Assembly (NCBI GenBank): GCA_020850595.1
Contig: JADZEK010000172.1
Span: 1-64,000 of the forward strand
DNA from: Anaerolineales bacterium
Lineage (GTDB): Bacteria; Chloroflexota; Anaerolineae; Anaerolineales; UBA6663
Reading direction: 5' to 3'
DNA length: 64,000 nucleotides
In this document: positions 49,102 through 62,130 of the stretch, piece by piece
How positions within the stretch are numbered: the first letter of the stretch is position 1
How the letters are laid out: the number at the start of each line of letters is the position of its first letter
Translations under genes and position numbers: made by a program
The notes under the pieces: generated by a model
What the model was told of the DNA's origin: nothing
The model's input: the letters and a program-made list of their open reading frames with translations, nothing else
The model's database searches: none

Positions 49102-49992
49102 ATGCGCCTGCACCGCCTGCAACTGCGCCCCGACAACCCGGCGACACCGGCACTTGCATCTGGTGCAAGTGTTACGCTCGACGCCTATCTGCTGCACAAC
49201 TCGCAGGAGTTTCAGGTCAACCGCCGCCGCCCGGCCGTCATCGTCTGCCCCGGCGGCGGCTATATGGGTCTGAGCGACCGCGAGGGGGAGCCGATCGCGC
49301 TGCGTTTCGCCGCCCAGGGCTATCACGCTTTCGTGCTGCGCTACGCCGTGCAGACCCTGTTCCCTGCGCCCATGCACGACCTGGCGCTGGCGGTGCGGGC
49401 CGTGCGCGCACACGCTGCCGAGTGGCAGGTGGACCCCGACCAGATCGCCGTGTGCGGCTTCTCGGCGGGCGGACACCTGTGCGCGGCGCTGGGCGTGTTC
49501 TGGGACAAACCCTTCATCTATGAGCCGCTGGGCGCGACGCCGGAAGAGATCAGGCCCAACGCGCTGCTGCTGTGCTACGCGCTGATTGACCTGCTGCTGA
49601 TTGTCAGCCACCCCGACGGCCTGAACGAAGCGGGCCAGCCGGTGACCAACCGCCAGCGGATGCTCAACAAGGTGCTGGGCAGCTACACGCCCGCGCAAGC
49701 AAGCCTGGAGGCCTACGCGCTCGACCGGCACGTCTCGCCCGCCACGCCGCCCACGTTCCTGTGGCACACCGCCGACGACCCAATCGTGCCGGCGCTCAAC
49801 GCGCTGCGCTTCGCCAGCGCGCTGGACACGCAGCGGGTGCCGTTCGAGCTGCACGTCTATGGCAACGGCCCGCACGGCCTGGCGCTAGGCGACGCCGTGA
49901 CCGAGGTGGACGGCCGCCTGCTCGACCCGCACGCCGCCACCTGGCTGCCGCTGGCGCTGGAATGGCTGGCGCGCCGCCGCGCCCAACCCTAG
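49102..49992 (+). CDS. Alpha/beta-hydrolase, acetyl-esterase (BD-FAE) type
   Basis: A 296-aa esterase. Oxyanion region VIVCPGGGYMGLSDREGEPIA, nucleophile Ser in CGFSAGGH, acid Asp in HTADDPIVP, and His in GNGPHGLAL. The CPGGGY motif and the HG-less fold match bacterial acetyl-xylan and related sugar-ester esterases. No signal peptide, so probably cytoplasmic. GAAAGG precedes the ATG, and TATGAT at 49060-49065 is a possible -10. A perfect 8-bp hairpin (49151-49171) lies within codons 17-24. Confidence 0.85.
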   Translation: MRLHRLQLRPDNPATPALASGASVTLDAYLLHNSQEFQVNRRRPAVIVCPGGGYMGLSDREGEPIALRFAAQGYHAFVLRYAVQTLFPAPMHDLALAVRAVRAHAAEWQVDPDQIAVCGFSAGGHLCAALGVFWDKPFIYEPLGATPEEIRPNALLLCYALIDLLLIVSHPDGLNEAGQPVTNRQRMLNKVLGSYTPAQASLEAYALDRHVSPATPPTFLWHTADDPIVPALNALRFASALDTQRVPFELHVYGNGPHGLALGDAVTEVDGRLLDPHAATWLPLALEWLARRRAQP

Positions 49993-50074
49993 CCACAATG
50001 CGCATGGTCAAATTCGCCATCCTGGGATAAACTCCCTGATGACACTGGAACAAAATTTCTAAAGCTCGTCCGCC

Positions 50075-54724
<4,650 letters not shown>

Positions 54725-54740
54725 GGCGTTCTTTTTCGCG

Positions 54741-54746
54741 TAAAAT
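54741..54746 (+). promoter_or_regulatory. -10 element of the methyltransferase gene
   Basis: TAAAAT six bases before the ATG at 54753, implying a leaderless mRNA. GTCATGAC (54750-54757) is a palindrome covering the start codon, a place where a controlling protein could bind. Confidence 0.45.
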
Positions 54747-54752
54747 ATAGTC

Positions 54753-55781
54753 ATGACCGTCGTCTACCAAACTCTGTTTGGAAAGATCGTTCACCAAGAC
54801 TCACTGGACTACATGCGGGAGTCGATTGCTGACGAGTCTACGGACTTAATCTTTACCAGTCCCCCGTTCGGCCTTGTCAGAAAGAAGGACTATGGCAACG
54901 TTGCCGCGCACGTATACGTGGAATGGTTTCGCGAGTTCGGCCTAGAGTTCAAGCGCATTCTCAAAGACAGTGGTTCATTGGTTATTGATATCGGTGGTTC
55001 GTGGATTCCGGGACAGCCCACACGTAGTCTTTATCACTTTGAGCTTCTCATCATGCTTTGTCGGGAATTGGGCTTCCATCTGGCTCAGGAGTTCTATTGG
55101 CTAAATCCAGCTCGATTGCCGTCACCAGCTGAATGGGTCACGATTCGCCGCGTCCGGGTAAAAGATGCTATTGACCCGGTCTGGTGGCTTTCCAAGACTC
55201 CGTGGCCGCGCGCAAATAACCGCCGCGTGCTTGCGCCATACAGTGACTCGATGAAGGCCTTGCTGAAGAACGGCTATAAGGCGAAAGCGCGCCCTAGCGG
55301 CCATGACATTAGTGAAAATTTCTCTATAGATAATGGCGCTTCGATTCCGCCGAATTTGCTGGTATTCCCGAATACGGAGAGCAACTCTGGCTATCAGCGA
55401 TACTGCAAAGAAAACAAGCTTAAGGTCCATCCAGCGCGCTTCCCTTCTCAACTGCCAGAGTTTTTTATTCGCATGTTGACCGATACCGGGGATAACGTGC
55501 TCGACCCGTTTGGCGGCAGTTGCGTAACTGGCGAAGTTTGCGAGCGCTTAGTACGCAACTGGACTTGCTGCGAAATAGTTGACGAGTACGTGAAGGGCGC
55601 GATCGGCCGATTTGCGGGAGTAGAACCAGGACAGACGAGACGCGCCGACCCACAGCAATACAAGATCAGCAACCCCGCCAGTCGTTGGAATGGAACGGGC
55701 AGTGAAAATCCGAAGCGGCTACCTAAGGATGGCGGGCAAAGGCGCGCGCAAGGCAAGACCAAGCCAGCCAAGGGGAAATAA
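54753..55781 (+). CDS. DNA methyltransferase (beta-class, N4-cytosine/N6-adenine)
   Basis: A 342-aa modification enzyme. The catalytic motif IV TSPPFG (35-40) precedes the SAM motif I DPFGGS (251-256), the beta-class order. TSPPF/Y-type motifs are commonest in N4-cytosine enzymes, so that base is favoured. The target-recognition region lies between (about 150-240). Base composition is clearly less GC-rich than its neighbours and codon use differs, pointing to horizontal transfer. It is followed after 2 nt by an HNH nuclease gene; together they look like a type II restriction-modification system. Basic tail (GQRRAQGKTKPAKGK). Confidence 0.88.
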   Translation: MTVVYQTLFGKIVHQDSLDYMRESIADESTDLIFTSPPFGLVRKKDYGNVAAHVYVEWFREFGLEFKRILKDSGSLVIDIGGSWIPGQPTRSLYHFELLIMLCRELGFHLAQEFYWLNPARLPSPAEWVTIRRVRVKDAIDPVWWLSKTPWPRANNRRVLAPYSDSMKALLKNGYKAKARPSGHDISENFSIDNGASIPPNLLVFPNTESNSGYQRYCKENKLKVHPARFPSQLPEFFIRMLTDTGDNVLDPFGGSCVTGEVCERLVRNWTCCEIVDEYVKGAIGRFAGVEPGQTRRADPQQYKISNPASRWNGTGSENPKRLPKDGGQRRAQGKTKPAKGK

Positions 55782-55783
55782 AC

Positions 55784-56785
55784 ATGCCGGCACTCCGGGG
55801 TCCGCAATTGGTCGAAGCCATCATGCGCGCCTTAGAAGAAGCGGGGGCGTCAGCTTTTCTCGTTTCAAGGGCTGATCGTAATCCGCGTCGGTTAATGGTC
55901 CAGTCCGGAAACTCTGCTTTCGAGCTGTGGGCTTACATTTGGACCATCACGCATGGTGGCTACCCTCGTTCACCGGATGAATACAGAATTCAGATGACCG
56001 GCGTAACCCCACCCCTTCAACTGAATCCATCCGGGCTGACGGTCCTCATAGGCTACGAGCCAAACTCCGGGACGTTTGCCGGATTTGACATCCTAAAGCA
56101 TCTGACATTTCGGCCGGGATCGTCTTCCATCCAAATCTTGCGATCAAAATTACTTGCCGCTCAGCAGGACGGTTTTTCGTTTGCCGCAAAGGACAATGAT
56201 GAGATTGCCGTAGGCATCAAGTCCGATCAGCTTCTGGCCTATGTCATGAACGCTCAAGCTTTGCACGAGCAAGGGGCGGATGCAGCCACAGTTGGCGTAT
56301 TGAGCAAAGTTGTAGCCTTTCATCCAATTCCAGAGAGCGAAATCCAGCAATTACCTACGGAGCGACAGCTTGTCGTCGGCCAGGTCAGACGTTTGACACG
56401 CGACGCCGATTTTCGGCGCAAAGTCACGCTGGCCTATGACCGCCGTTGCGCCGTCACCCGCTACCAATTGCGATTGGTGGATGCCGCTCACATCCTTCCA
56501 GTCGGAGCGCCAGGTAGTAATGATGAAGTGCAGAACGGCCTCTGTCTTTCGCCCACCATCCACCGCGCCTATGATCGTGGGCTGATCTATTTGGATGAAG
56601 AACTTGTTGTGCGCATCAATCCCGCGCAAGAGGCTGAGTTAGCCCGAATGCATCTGGATGGTGGCATTACGGAATTTAAGCGAAAGTTGGGGACGAAGAT
56701 ACATCTGCCAGCTGATCGTCGACAGTGGTCTGATCTGGGAATGATTAGGCGGGCAAACACATTCCGTAAAATCGCCGCTCAGTAG
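55784..56785 (+). CDS. HNH restriction endonuclease (partner of the methyltransferase)
   Basis: A 333-aa nuclease. The C-terminal HNH domain (about 215-275) has RRCAVTRYQLRLVDAAHILP with H236, then NGLCLSPTIHRAYDRGLIYL. The N-terminal half (FELWAYIWTITHGGYPRSPDEYRIQ) matches a domain seen in putative HNH restriction enzymes and is likely for DNA recognition. The only one of the four metal-type Cys is CAVT, so the domain probably lacks a structural zinc. It starts 2 nt after the methyltransferase stop (weak GGGGA site) and shares the lower GC content. Sequence specificity cannot be read. Confidence 0.85.
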   Translation: MPALRGPQLVEAIMRALEEAGASAFLVSRADRNPRRLMVQSGNSAFELWAYIWTITHGGYPRSPDEYRIQMTGVTPPLQLNPSGLTVLIGYEPNSGTFAGFDILKHLTFRPGSSSIQILRSKLLAAQQDGFSFAAKDNDEIAVGIKSDQLLAYVMNAQALHEQGADAATVGVLSKVVAFHPIPESEIQQLPTERQLVVGQVRRLTRDADFRRKVTLAYDRRCAVTRYQLRLVDAAHILPVGAPGSNDEVQNGLCLSPTIHRAYDRGLIYLDEELVVRINPAQEAELARMHLDGGITEFKRKLGTKIHLPADRRQWSDLGMIRRANTFRKIAAQ

Positions 56786-56929
56786 GGATCAATCTCGTCC
56801 GCGCTTTTCATTCAAATAGCTTGGCCTCAGACCAGATCCCCTCCTTACGGGGTGTCGCGCTTAATGTTCGCACTCCGTTTACCGTATGGTTGATTGACGA
56901 TCCGCACGCCCTCGCCCAGGAGCCGCCGC

Positions 56930-57889
56930 ATGCCGACTTCCGTCCACGGGATCCACCACGTCACCGCCATCGCCGGCGACCCGCAAGTCAACCTCGACTT
57001 CTACGTCGGCGTCCTCGGCCTGCGGCTCGTCAAGAAGTCCGTCAACCAGGACGTGCCGGACACCTATCACCTCTTCTACGCCGACGAGGCCGGCACCCCC
57101 GGCACCGACCTGACCTTCTTTCCCTGGCCCGCGCTGCCGCCGGTGACGCTCGGCGTCGGCTTCGCCGTCGAGGTGCCCTTCACCATTCCCGCGGGCAGCC
57201 TGGGCTACTGGCAAGACCGCCTCGCTAAGCGCGGCGTCGCCACGCGGCCGGTCGAGACCCGCTTCGGCGAGACCGTGCTGCCGTTCAGCGACCCGCACGG
57301 CCTGGCGCTGGCCTTCGTGGAGTCAAGCGCGGGCCTGGCCATCACGCCCTGGGCTAAGAGCAACGTGCCCGCCGAGCACCAGGCACGCGGAATGCACTCG
57401 GTGCGCCTGTGGGAGCGCAAACTCGCCAACACCGCCGTGCTGCTCACGCGCGTGATGGGTTTTGAGAAAGTGGGTGAGGAAGACGGCTGGCATCGCTACG
57501 GCGTGGACGGCGGCGGCCCCGGCCGTTGGATTGACCTGAAGGACCAGGCGAACGCGCCGCAGGGCGAATGGGGCGTGGGCGGCGTGCATCACGTCGCCTG
57601 GCGCGTCAACGACCCGACCGAAGAACTGCTGGTGCGCCGGGCGCTGATTGACGTCGGCCTCCAGCCCACCCCGCCGATTGACCGCTTCTGGTTCCAGTCG
57701 GTCTACTTCCGCGAGCCGGGCGGCTGCCTGTTCGAGCTGGCGACGGACGGCCCGGGCTTCGACCGCGACGAGGACATGGCCCGCCTGGGTGAGAAGCTCG
57801 TGCTGGCCCCCTGGCTCGAAGCCCAGCGCCCGGAGATCGAGAAGAGCCTCCAGCCGCTCACGATGCCCGCCAAAGAGTCGGCGGCGTAG
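56930..57889 (+). CDS. VOC-superfamily ring-cleaving dioxygenase-like protein (MhqO type)
   Basis: 319 aa, two vicinal-oxygen-chelate modules. Module 1 starts SVHGIHHVTAIAGDPQVNLDFYV (about 4-25) and module 2 has GVHHVAWRVNDP (about 210-225). The late metal-ligand Glu is in PGGCLFELATDG. MhqO-like proteins open hydroquinone rings and defend against quinones. ATG 56930 is chosen because AGGAG lies 6-7 nt upstream; an in-frame ATG at 56894 lacks one. GC content returns to the high level typical of the window here, after the acquired pair. Confidence 0.85.
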   Translation: MPTSVHGIHHVTAIAGDPQVNLDFYVGVLGLRLVKKSVNQDVPDTYHLFYADEAGTPGTDLTFFPWPALPPVTLGVGFAVEVPFTIPAGSLGYWQDRLAKRGVATRPVETRFGETVLPFSDPHGLALAFVESSAGLAITPWAKSNVPAEHQARGMHSVRLWERKLANTAVLLTRVMGFEKVGEEDGWHRYGVDGGGPGRWIDLKDQANAPQGEWGVGGVHHVAWRVNDPTEELLVRRALIDVGLQPTPPIDRFWFQSVYFREPGGCLFELATDGPGFDRDEDMARLGEKLVLAPWLEAQRPEIEKSLQPLTMPAKESAA

Positions 57890-57910
57890 CCCCCAACCGG
57901 ACCGGGAAGC

Positions 57911-57945
57911 AAAACGGGCCAGTCCGAAAGGGACTGGCCCGTTTT
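57911..57945. terminator. Bidirectional intrinsic terminator
   Basis: AAAACGGGCCAGTCC (57911-57925) and GGACTGGCCCGTTTT (57931-57945) form a perfect 15-bp stem with a GAAAG loop and T-runs on both strands. It serves both the VOC gene and the convergent ParB-like gene. Confidence 0.9.
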
Positions 57946-57968
57946 CGTTTTAGCCGGCTGAGGAATCG

Positions 57969-58436
57969 CTAGCGGCTCACGATGCGGGCCTCGATTTCCA
58001 TCTGCCCAGCCGCGCGCGCCACCGAGATGCGGTGGTGGCCGTCGCGCACGTAGTAGCCATCCGGCCCGGCTACCAGATCCACCGCGGGCAGCGCCACGCC
58101 CAGGCGGCGCGCAGCGGCGAGGCTGATCCAGCGGTCACGGGTATGGCGTTCCAGCGGGCGGAACTCGGCGTCGAAGTCCTCGGCGCGGTTCTCACTGCCC
58201 ACGATCTCGGCCAGCGGCACAGGGTGGGTCTGCGGCGAGCGCGGGTCGCGCGCGGAGTGATTGTTCAGCGCGCGCAGGGCCAGGCTGCGCCCAGTCAACC
58301 GCGCCCACCAACCGGCCAGCCGCGCCTGCCCAAACAAGAGATCGAACGCCGCGCCCGCGCTCTGCCGCGCCTGCGCCCGCTCGTCCCGGGCGGTGCCGTA
58401 AGTGTCAAGTGTCTGGGCGAACTGGTCAGTCAGCAA
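57969..58436 (-). CDS. ParB/Srx-like domain protein
   Basis: A 155-aa protein whose C-terminal half has the ParB/sulfiredoxin fold: VPLAEIVGSENR (about 73-84), and VDLVAGPDGYYVRDGHHRISVA with the nucleotide-binding DGHHR (about 132-136). No ParB helix-turn-helix follows, so it is not a chromosome-partition ParB. Stand-alone versions bind or hydrolyse CTP/ATP in other systems, but no partner suggests itself here. It is divergent from the BTAD regulator and shares a 166-bp upstream region with it. Confidence 0.75.
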   Translation of the reverse strand: MLTDQFAQTLDTYGTARDERAQARQSAGAAFDLLFGQARLAGWWARLTGRSLALRALNNHSARDPRSPQTHPVPLAEIVGSENRAEDFDAEFRPLERHTRDRWISLAAARRLGVALPAVDLVAGPDGYYVRDGHHRISVARAAGQMEIEARIVSR

Positions 58437-58590
58437 CGGGCAGCTCCATGCGTGCGATCTGCCGTCAGCTTATGACTGCGCCGTTTCGGACCGGTATGGC
58501 CGCGCATGGCGCCAGCGTTGCGGCTGCGTTTCGGTTTGCGTTTCCGGCGCGGTTAGCGCGCGCTCCGCGCACTTCATCCTCAAATCTGCC

Positions 58591-58603
58591 TATAATGACG
58601 TCA
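58591..58603 (+). promoter_or_regulatory. -10 and overlapping palindrome of the BTAD regulator
   Basis: TATAAT (58591-58596) ends six bases before the ATG at 58603, implying a leaderless mRNA. The intervening TGACGTCA (58596-58603) is a perfect palindrome covering the predicted start point, a good position for autoregulation. Confidence 0.5.
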
Positions 58604-61600
58604 TGTCGCGCCTGCACCTGGCTCTGCTCGGTCCGCCCGAAATCATGGTAGACGACCAACCGCTCAAGACCGACCGCCGCAAGGCCGTCGCGCTGCTGGC
58701 CTACCTGGCCGTCACCGGCCGGCCCCAGGCGCGCGCCGCGCTGGCGACCTTGCTCTGGCCCGGCTACGCTTCCGACAGCGCCGCCGCCTACCTACGCCGC
58801 ACGCTGTGGGAGCTGAACCAGACATTAGGCAAGGGCCGACTCGACGCCGACCGCGACCACGTGCAGCTGGCACTCGACCCCGCCGACACACTGGACGTGA
58901 CCGTCTTCTGCACGGGCCTGCGCGCCGGGGCCGCCAACATCGCCGACCTGACTGCCGCGCTCGACCTCTACCGCGGCGAATTCCTGGCCGGCTTCAGCGT
59001 GCCCGACACCGAGACCTTCGCTGACTGGCAAACCGCCCAAGCCGAGGCCCTGCGCCGCGATTTCGCCGGCGGCCTCCAACGCCTGGTAGACGCGCTCACC
59101 GCCGCGGGCGACCTGCCCGGCGCGCTGGCCCAGGCCCGCCGCTGGCTGGCGCTCGACCCGCTGCACGAGCCGGCTCACCGCGCCGCCATGCGCCTGCTGG
59201 CCCTGAGCGGCGACCGCGCCGCCGCGTTGCGGCACTGTGAAGCCGCCACAGCCACGCTGCAGGCCGAACTGCGCGCCGCCCCCGAACCCGAGACGCTGGC
59301 TCTGTACGAGGCCATTCGCCGCGGCGAGTTGACCGGCGCGCCGCCAACCAGCGCCCCCGCGCCGCGACGCGTTGTGGTTGACCTGCCCGCGCTTGCCACG
59401 CCCTTCATTGGGCGGCGGGCCGAGGTAGAGCACCTGCTGACGCTGCTGCGCGACCCGGCCCACCGGCTGATCACCCTGGTCGGCGTGGGCGGCGCGGGCA
59501 AGACGCGCCTCTCCCTCCAGGCGGCCGGCGAGGTGTGCGGCTACTTTCCCGATGGCGTGTACTTCGCGCCGCTGGCCGCCGTGCCCTCCGCCGCCGGGGT
59601 GCTGCCGGCGCTCGCCAAGGCCGTGCGCTTCTTGTTCTACCGCGAGCAGGAGAGCCACCGCCAGCAGTTGTTTGACTACCTGCGCGATAAGCGCCTGCTG
59701 CTGCTGCTCGACAACTTCGAGCATCTGCTAGACGCCGCGCCGCTGGCCGCCGACCTGCTCGCGCACGCGCCGCACGTTAAGCTGCTGGTCACCTCACGCT
59801 CGCGTCTCAACCTGCCCGGCGAACAGCTCTGCCATGTAAGCGGTATGCGCCTGCCCACCCCGGCCGAAAGCGACGCCTGGCCCGACCCCACCCGCGAGGC
59901 CCAGGCTTACAGCGCGGTGCAGCTGTTCCTCGACCGCGCCCGCCGCGTCCGGCCAGATTTCACGCTCAGCCGCGCCAATCTGGACGCCGTGCTCGCCATT
60001 GGCCGGCTGACACAAGGCATGCCGCTGGCCCTGGAGTTGGCCGCCACCTGGATGGGACTGCTGCCCCCCGCCGAGATCGCCGCCGAGCTGGCGCGCAGCC
60101 TCGACTTCCTGGAGACCGACCAGGCAGGCGTGCCCGACCGGCAGCGCAGCCTGCGCGCCGTCTTCGAGTCATCCTACCAACTGCTCAACGACGAGGAACG
60201 CGCCGCCTTTGAGCAGTTGTGCGTTTTCAGCAGCAGCTTCGCGCGCGAGGCCGCGCAGCACGTCGCGGACGCTTCGCTGCGCACGCTGCTGGGGCTGGCC
60301 AATAAGTCGTGGCTTCAGCAGACCGAAGACGGCCGCTTCCAACTGCACGACCTGATGCGCCAATTGGGCGCCGAGCGGCTGCGCGCCACGCCCGGCGCCT
60401 GGCAGGCCGCTCACGCGCGCCACGCCGCGTACTTCCTGGGCTTTGCCGAGGCACAGCTCCAGCGCCTGCGCGGACCGGGCCAGGTCGAGGCTGTGCAGGC
60501 GCTGGAGCTTGAGTTTGACACCAACCTGCGCGCCACGTGGGAGTGGCTGGCCGCCGCCGAACGCTGGGCCGACCTGACCGGCCCGCTGGCCGACGCCCTG
60601 CACGAATATGGCGAGATTAGCTGGCGCCAGGATGAGTTGATCCCCTGGCTGCGGCCGGCGCGGCTGGCGCTGAATAACCGCTCCGAGCCGGAGGCGCGTC
60701 TCGCGTTCGTCATCGTCGGCACGCTGGAGATCGCCTGCGAGGAGTCGGCGCAGGGCAAGGATGACAACCCGGTGGAGCGCCTGGGTGCGCTGTGGCAGTT
60801 GGTCCTGAATGAAAATCTGGCCGAGCCGATGGGCTATTGGTTCGTGCTCTTGGCGAGCATGGTCAGCTACCGCAACCTCGACCCCACGGCCAACGAGCAC
60901 ATCACCACCGCGCTCGACCGCCTGCGCCGCCGGCCCAACCGCTGGCTGCTGGGAAAAAGCCTGCTGTTCTGTCCTGACATCTGGCGCAGTGCCGATCGGG
61001 TGGAGGCTGTGCTGCTAGAGGCCGCGCAGATTTTTGACGCGATCGGCGGGCCGTTCGAACGCGGCACGGTGGCCGAGCTGCGCGGCTCGCACGCCATGCG
61101 GCAGCGTCGGCCGATTGAGGAGATCGTGCACCTCAACGCCGAGTCGCAGCGCTACTTTGCGCAGTTGCGCGGCCGCTTGCCTTCCGGGCAGGTCCACACC
61201 TTTATCATCGGCGCGTACTTGCAGAGCGGGCACATTGACCGCGCCTTCGCGCAACTGCTGGAAGAGCAGCGCTACCTGGAACGCCTGGGCAACGAACGGC
61301 TGCTCAGCCATTCGCTGCACTGGTACAGCCTGTACGCCGGCCGCTACCGCACCTATGCCGAGGCGCTCGCCACGCGGCAGCGCAGCCGCGAGTTAGTCCT
61401 CCGCCGCCTCGACCAGTCTGAACGTGCCTGGCAGGCATTTGAGCTGGGCGACGTACACCGCGCCTTTGGCGAATACGAATTGGCCCAAGCCGCGTTTGAC
61501 GAGGCGCAGGCCGTGTTCCGACAGGCGCACCACACGTTGGGCCTCGGGTTTTGCCGGCGCGCCTCCGGCGACCTGGCGCTCGCGGCCGGACGCTATGCCG

Positions 61601-62061
61601 AGGCGTTGGAGCACTACCAGGCTTACCTGGGCCTCGCCCAGCAGGACAACCACCGTTGGAGCATCGCCCAGGCCCAAGCCAAGCTGGCGCTGGCCCATGC
61701 CTGGCGGGGGGAAGCCGAGGCCGCGCGGCGCGCGCTGCGCCAGTCGGTCCCGGAAGCCTACGCCATTGGTCAGAACGACTTGTTGCTGCAAGGGCTGTTG
61801 GCGGAAGCTGTCGGCCGGCTCACGGGCGGGCAGCCCGCGGCGGCTCTCGAGCTGGCCGCGCTCGTCGCCCAGCACCCGGTCACCTGGAACGAGACGCGCG
61901 CGCAGGCGCAGGACCTCGGGGCGCAGGCTGCGGCGCTGCTCAACCCGGCTGAAGCAGCCGCGGCCGAACGGCGCGGCCGAGCGCTGGCGTTCGAAACCGC
62001 CCTCCAGCCGTTCCTTGGGCCGGCTCTCGCGCCGGCGGCCGCCCGACCGGAAGCCACATAG
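58603..62061 (+). CDS. BTAD/NB-ARC/TPR transcriptional activator (SARP/AfsR-like STAND protein)
   Basis: About 1152 aa. An N-terminal winged helix of the OmpR type (about 1-95; RKAVALLAYLAVTG, YLRRTLWELNQTLG), then the bacterial transcriptional activator domain (about 98-245; YRGEFLAGFSVPDTETFADW, LALDPLHEPAHRAAMRLLAL). The NB-ARC ATPase (about 270-560) has Walker A GVGGAGKT (294-301), Walker B LLLLLDNFEHL, LVTSRSRLNLPGE and GMPLALELAA. TPR-like helical repeats fill the rest. Such proteins switch on when a ligand binds the repeats and ATP exchanges. ATG 58603 starts the conserved wing; the longer frame from 58402 runs across the promoter and is rejected. Target genes unknown. Confidence 0.9.
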   Translation: MSRLHLALLGPPEIMVDDQPLKTDRRKAVALLAYLAVTGRPQARAALATLLWPGYASDSAAAYLRRTLWELNQTLGKGRLDADRDHVQLALDPADTLDVTVFCTGLRAGAANIADLTAALDLYRGEFLAGFSVPDTETFADWQTAQAEALRRDFAGGLQRLVDALTAAGDLPGALAQARRWLALDPLHEPAHRAAMRLLALSGDRAAALRHCEAATATLQAELRAAPEPETLALYEAIRRGELTGAPPTSAPAPRRVVVDLPALATPFIGRRAEVEHLLTLLRDPAHRLITLVGVGGAGKTRLSLQAAGEVCGYFPDGVYFAPLAAVPSAAGVLPALAKAVRFLFYREQESHRQQLFDYLRDKRLLLLLDNFEHLLDAAPLAADLLAHAPHVKLLVTSRSRLNLPGEQLCHVSGMRLPTPAESDAWPDPTREAQAYSAVQLFLDRARRVRPDFTLSRANLDAVLAIGRLTQGMPLALELAATWMGLLPPAEIAAELARSLDFLETDQAGVPDRQRSLRAVFESSYQLLNDEERAAFEQLCVFSSSFAREAAQHVADASLRTLLGLANKSWLQQTEDGRFQLHDLMRQLGAERLRATPGAWQAAHARHAAYFLGFAEAQLQRLRGPGQVEAVQALELEFDTNLRATWEWLAAAERWADLTGPLADALHEYGEISWRQDELIPWLRPARLALNNRSEPEARLAFVIVGTLEIACEESAQGKDDNPVERLGALWQLVLNENLAEPMGYWFVLLASMVSYRNLDPTANEHITTALDRLRRRPNRWLLGKSLLFCPDIWRSADRVEAVLLEAAQIFDAIGGPFERGTVAELRGSHAMRQRRPIEEIVHLNAESQRYFAQLRGRLPSGQVHTFIIGAYLQSGHIDRAFAQLLEEQRYLERLGNERLLSHSLHWYSLYAGRYRTYAEALATRQRSRELVLRRLDQSERAWQAFELGDVHRAFGEYELAQAAFDEAQAVFRQAHHTLGLGFCRRASGDLALAAGRYAEALEHYQAYLGLAQQDNHRWSIAQAQAKLALAHAWRGEAEAARRALRQSVPEAYAIGQNDLLLQGLLAEAVGRLTGGQPAAALELAALVAQHPVTWNETRAQAQDLGAQAAALLNPAEAAAAERRGRALAFETALQPFLGPALAPAAARPEAT

Positions 62062-62066
62062 ACATT

Positions 62067-62093
62067 CCGGGCCGAGCTGTCCGCTCAGCCCGG
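62067..62093. terminator. Possible hairpin terminator between convergent genes
   Basis: CCGGGCCGAGC and GCTCAGCCCGG form an 11-bp stem with one mismatch and a 5-nt loop, just after the BTAD stop. No T-run follows, so if it terminates transcription it is weak or Rho-assisted. Confidence 0.35.
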
Positions 62094-62130
62094 CCCGCAC
62101 CCGCTCGACCCAGCCCGCGCGGCCGGCGGC

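Noticed and set aside
49151-49171. CACTTGCA-5-TGCAAGTG hairpin as a regulatory site
   Set aside because: It lies inside codons of the esterase gene near the N-terminus; could affect translation, but nothing else supports a role.
57969-58436. Annotation as chromosome-partition ParB
   Set aside because: No helix-turn-helix, no parS-like sites seen, and no ParA gene alongside.
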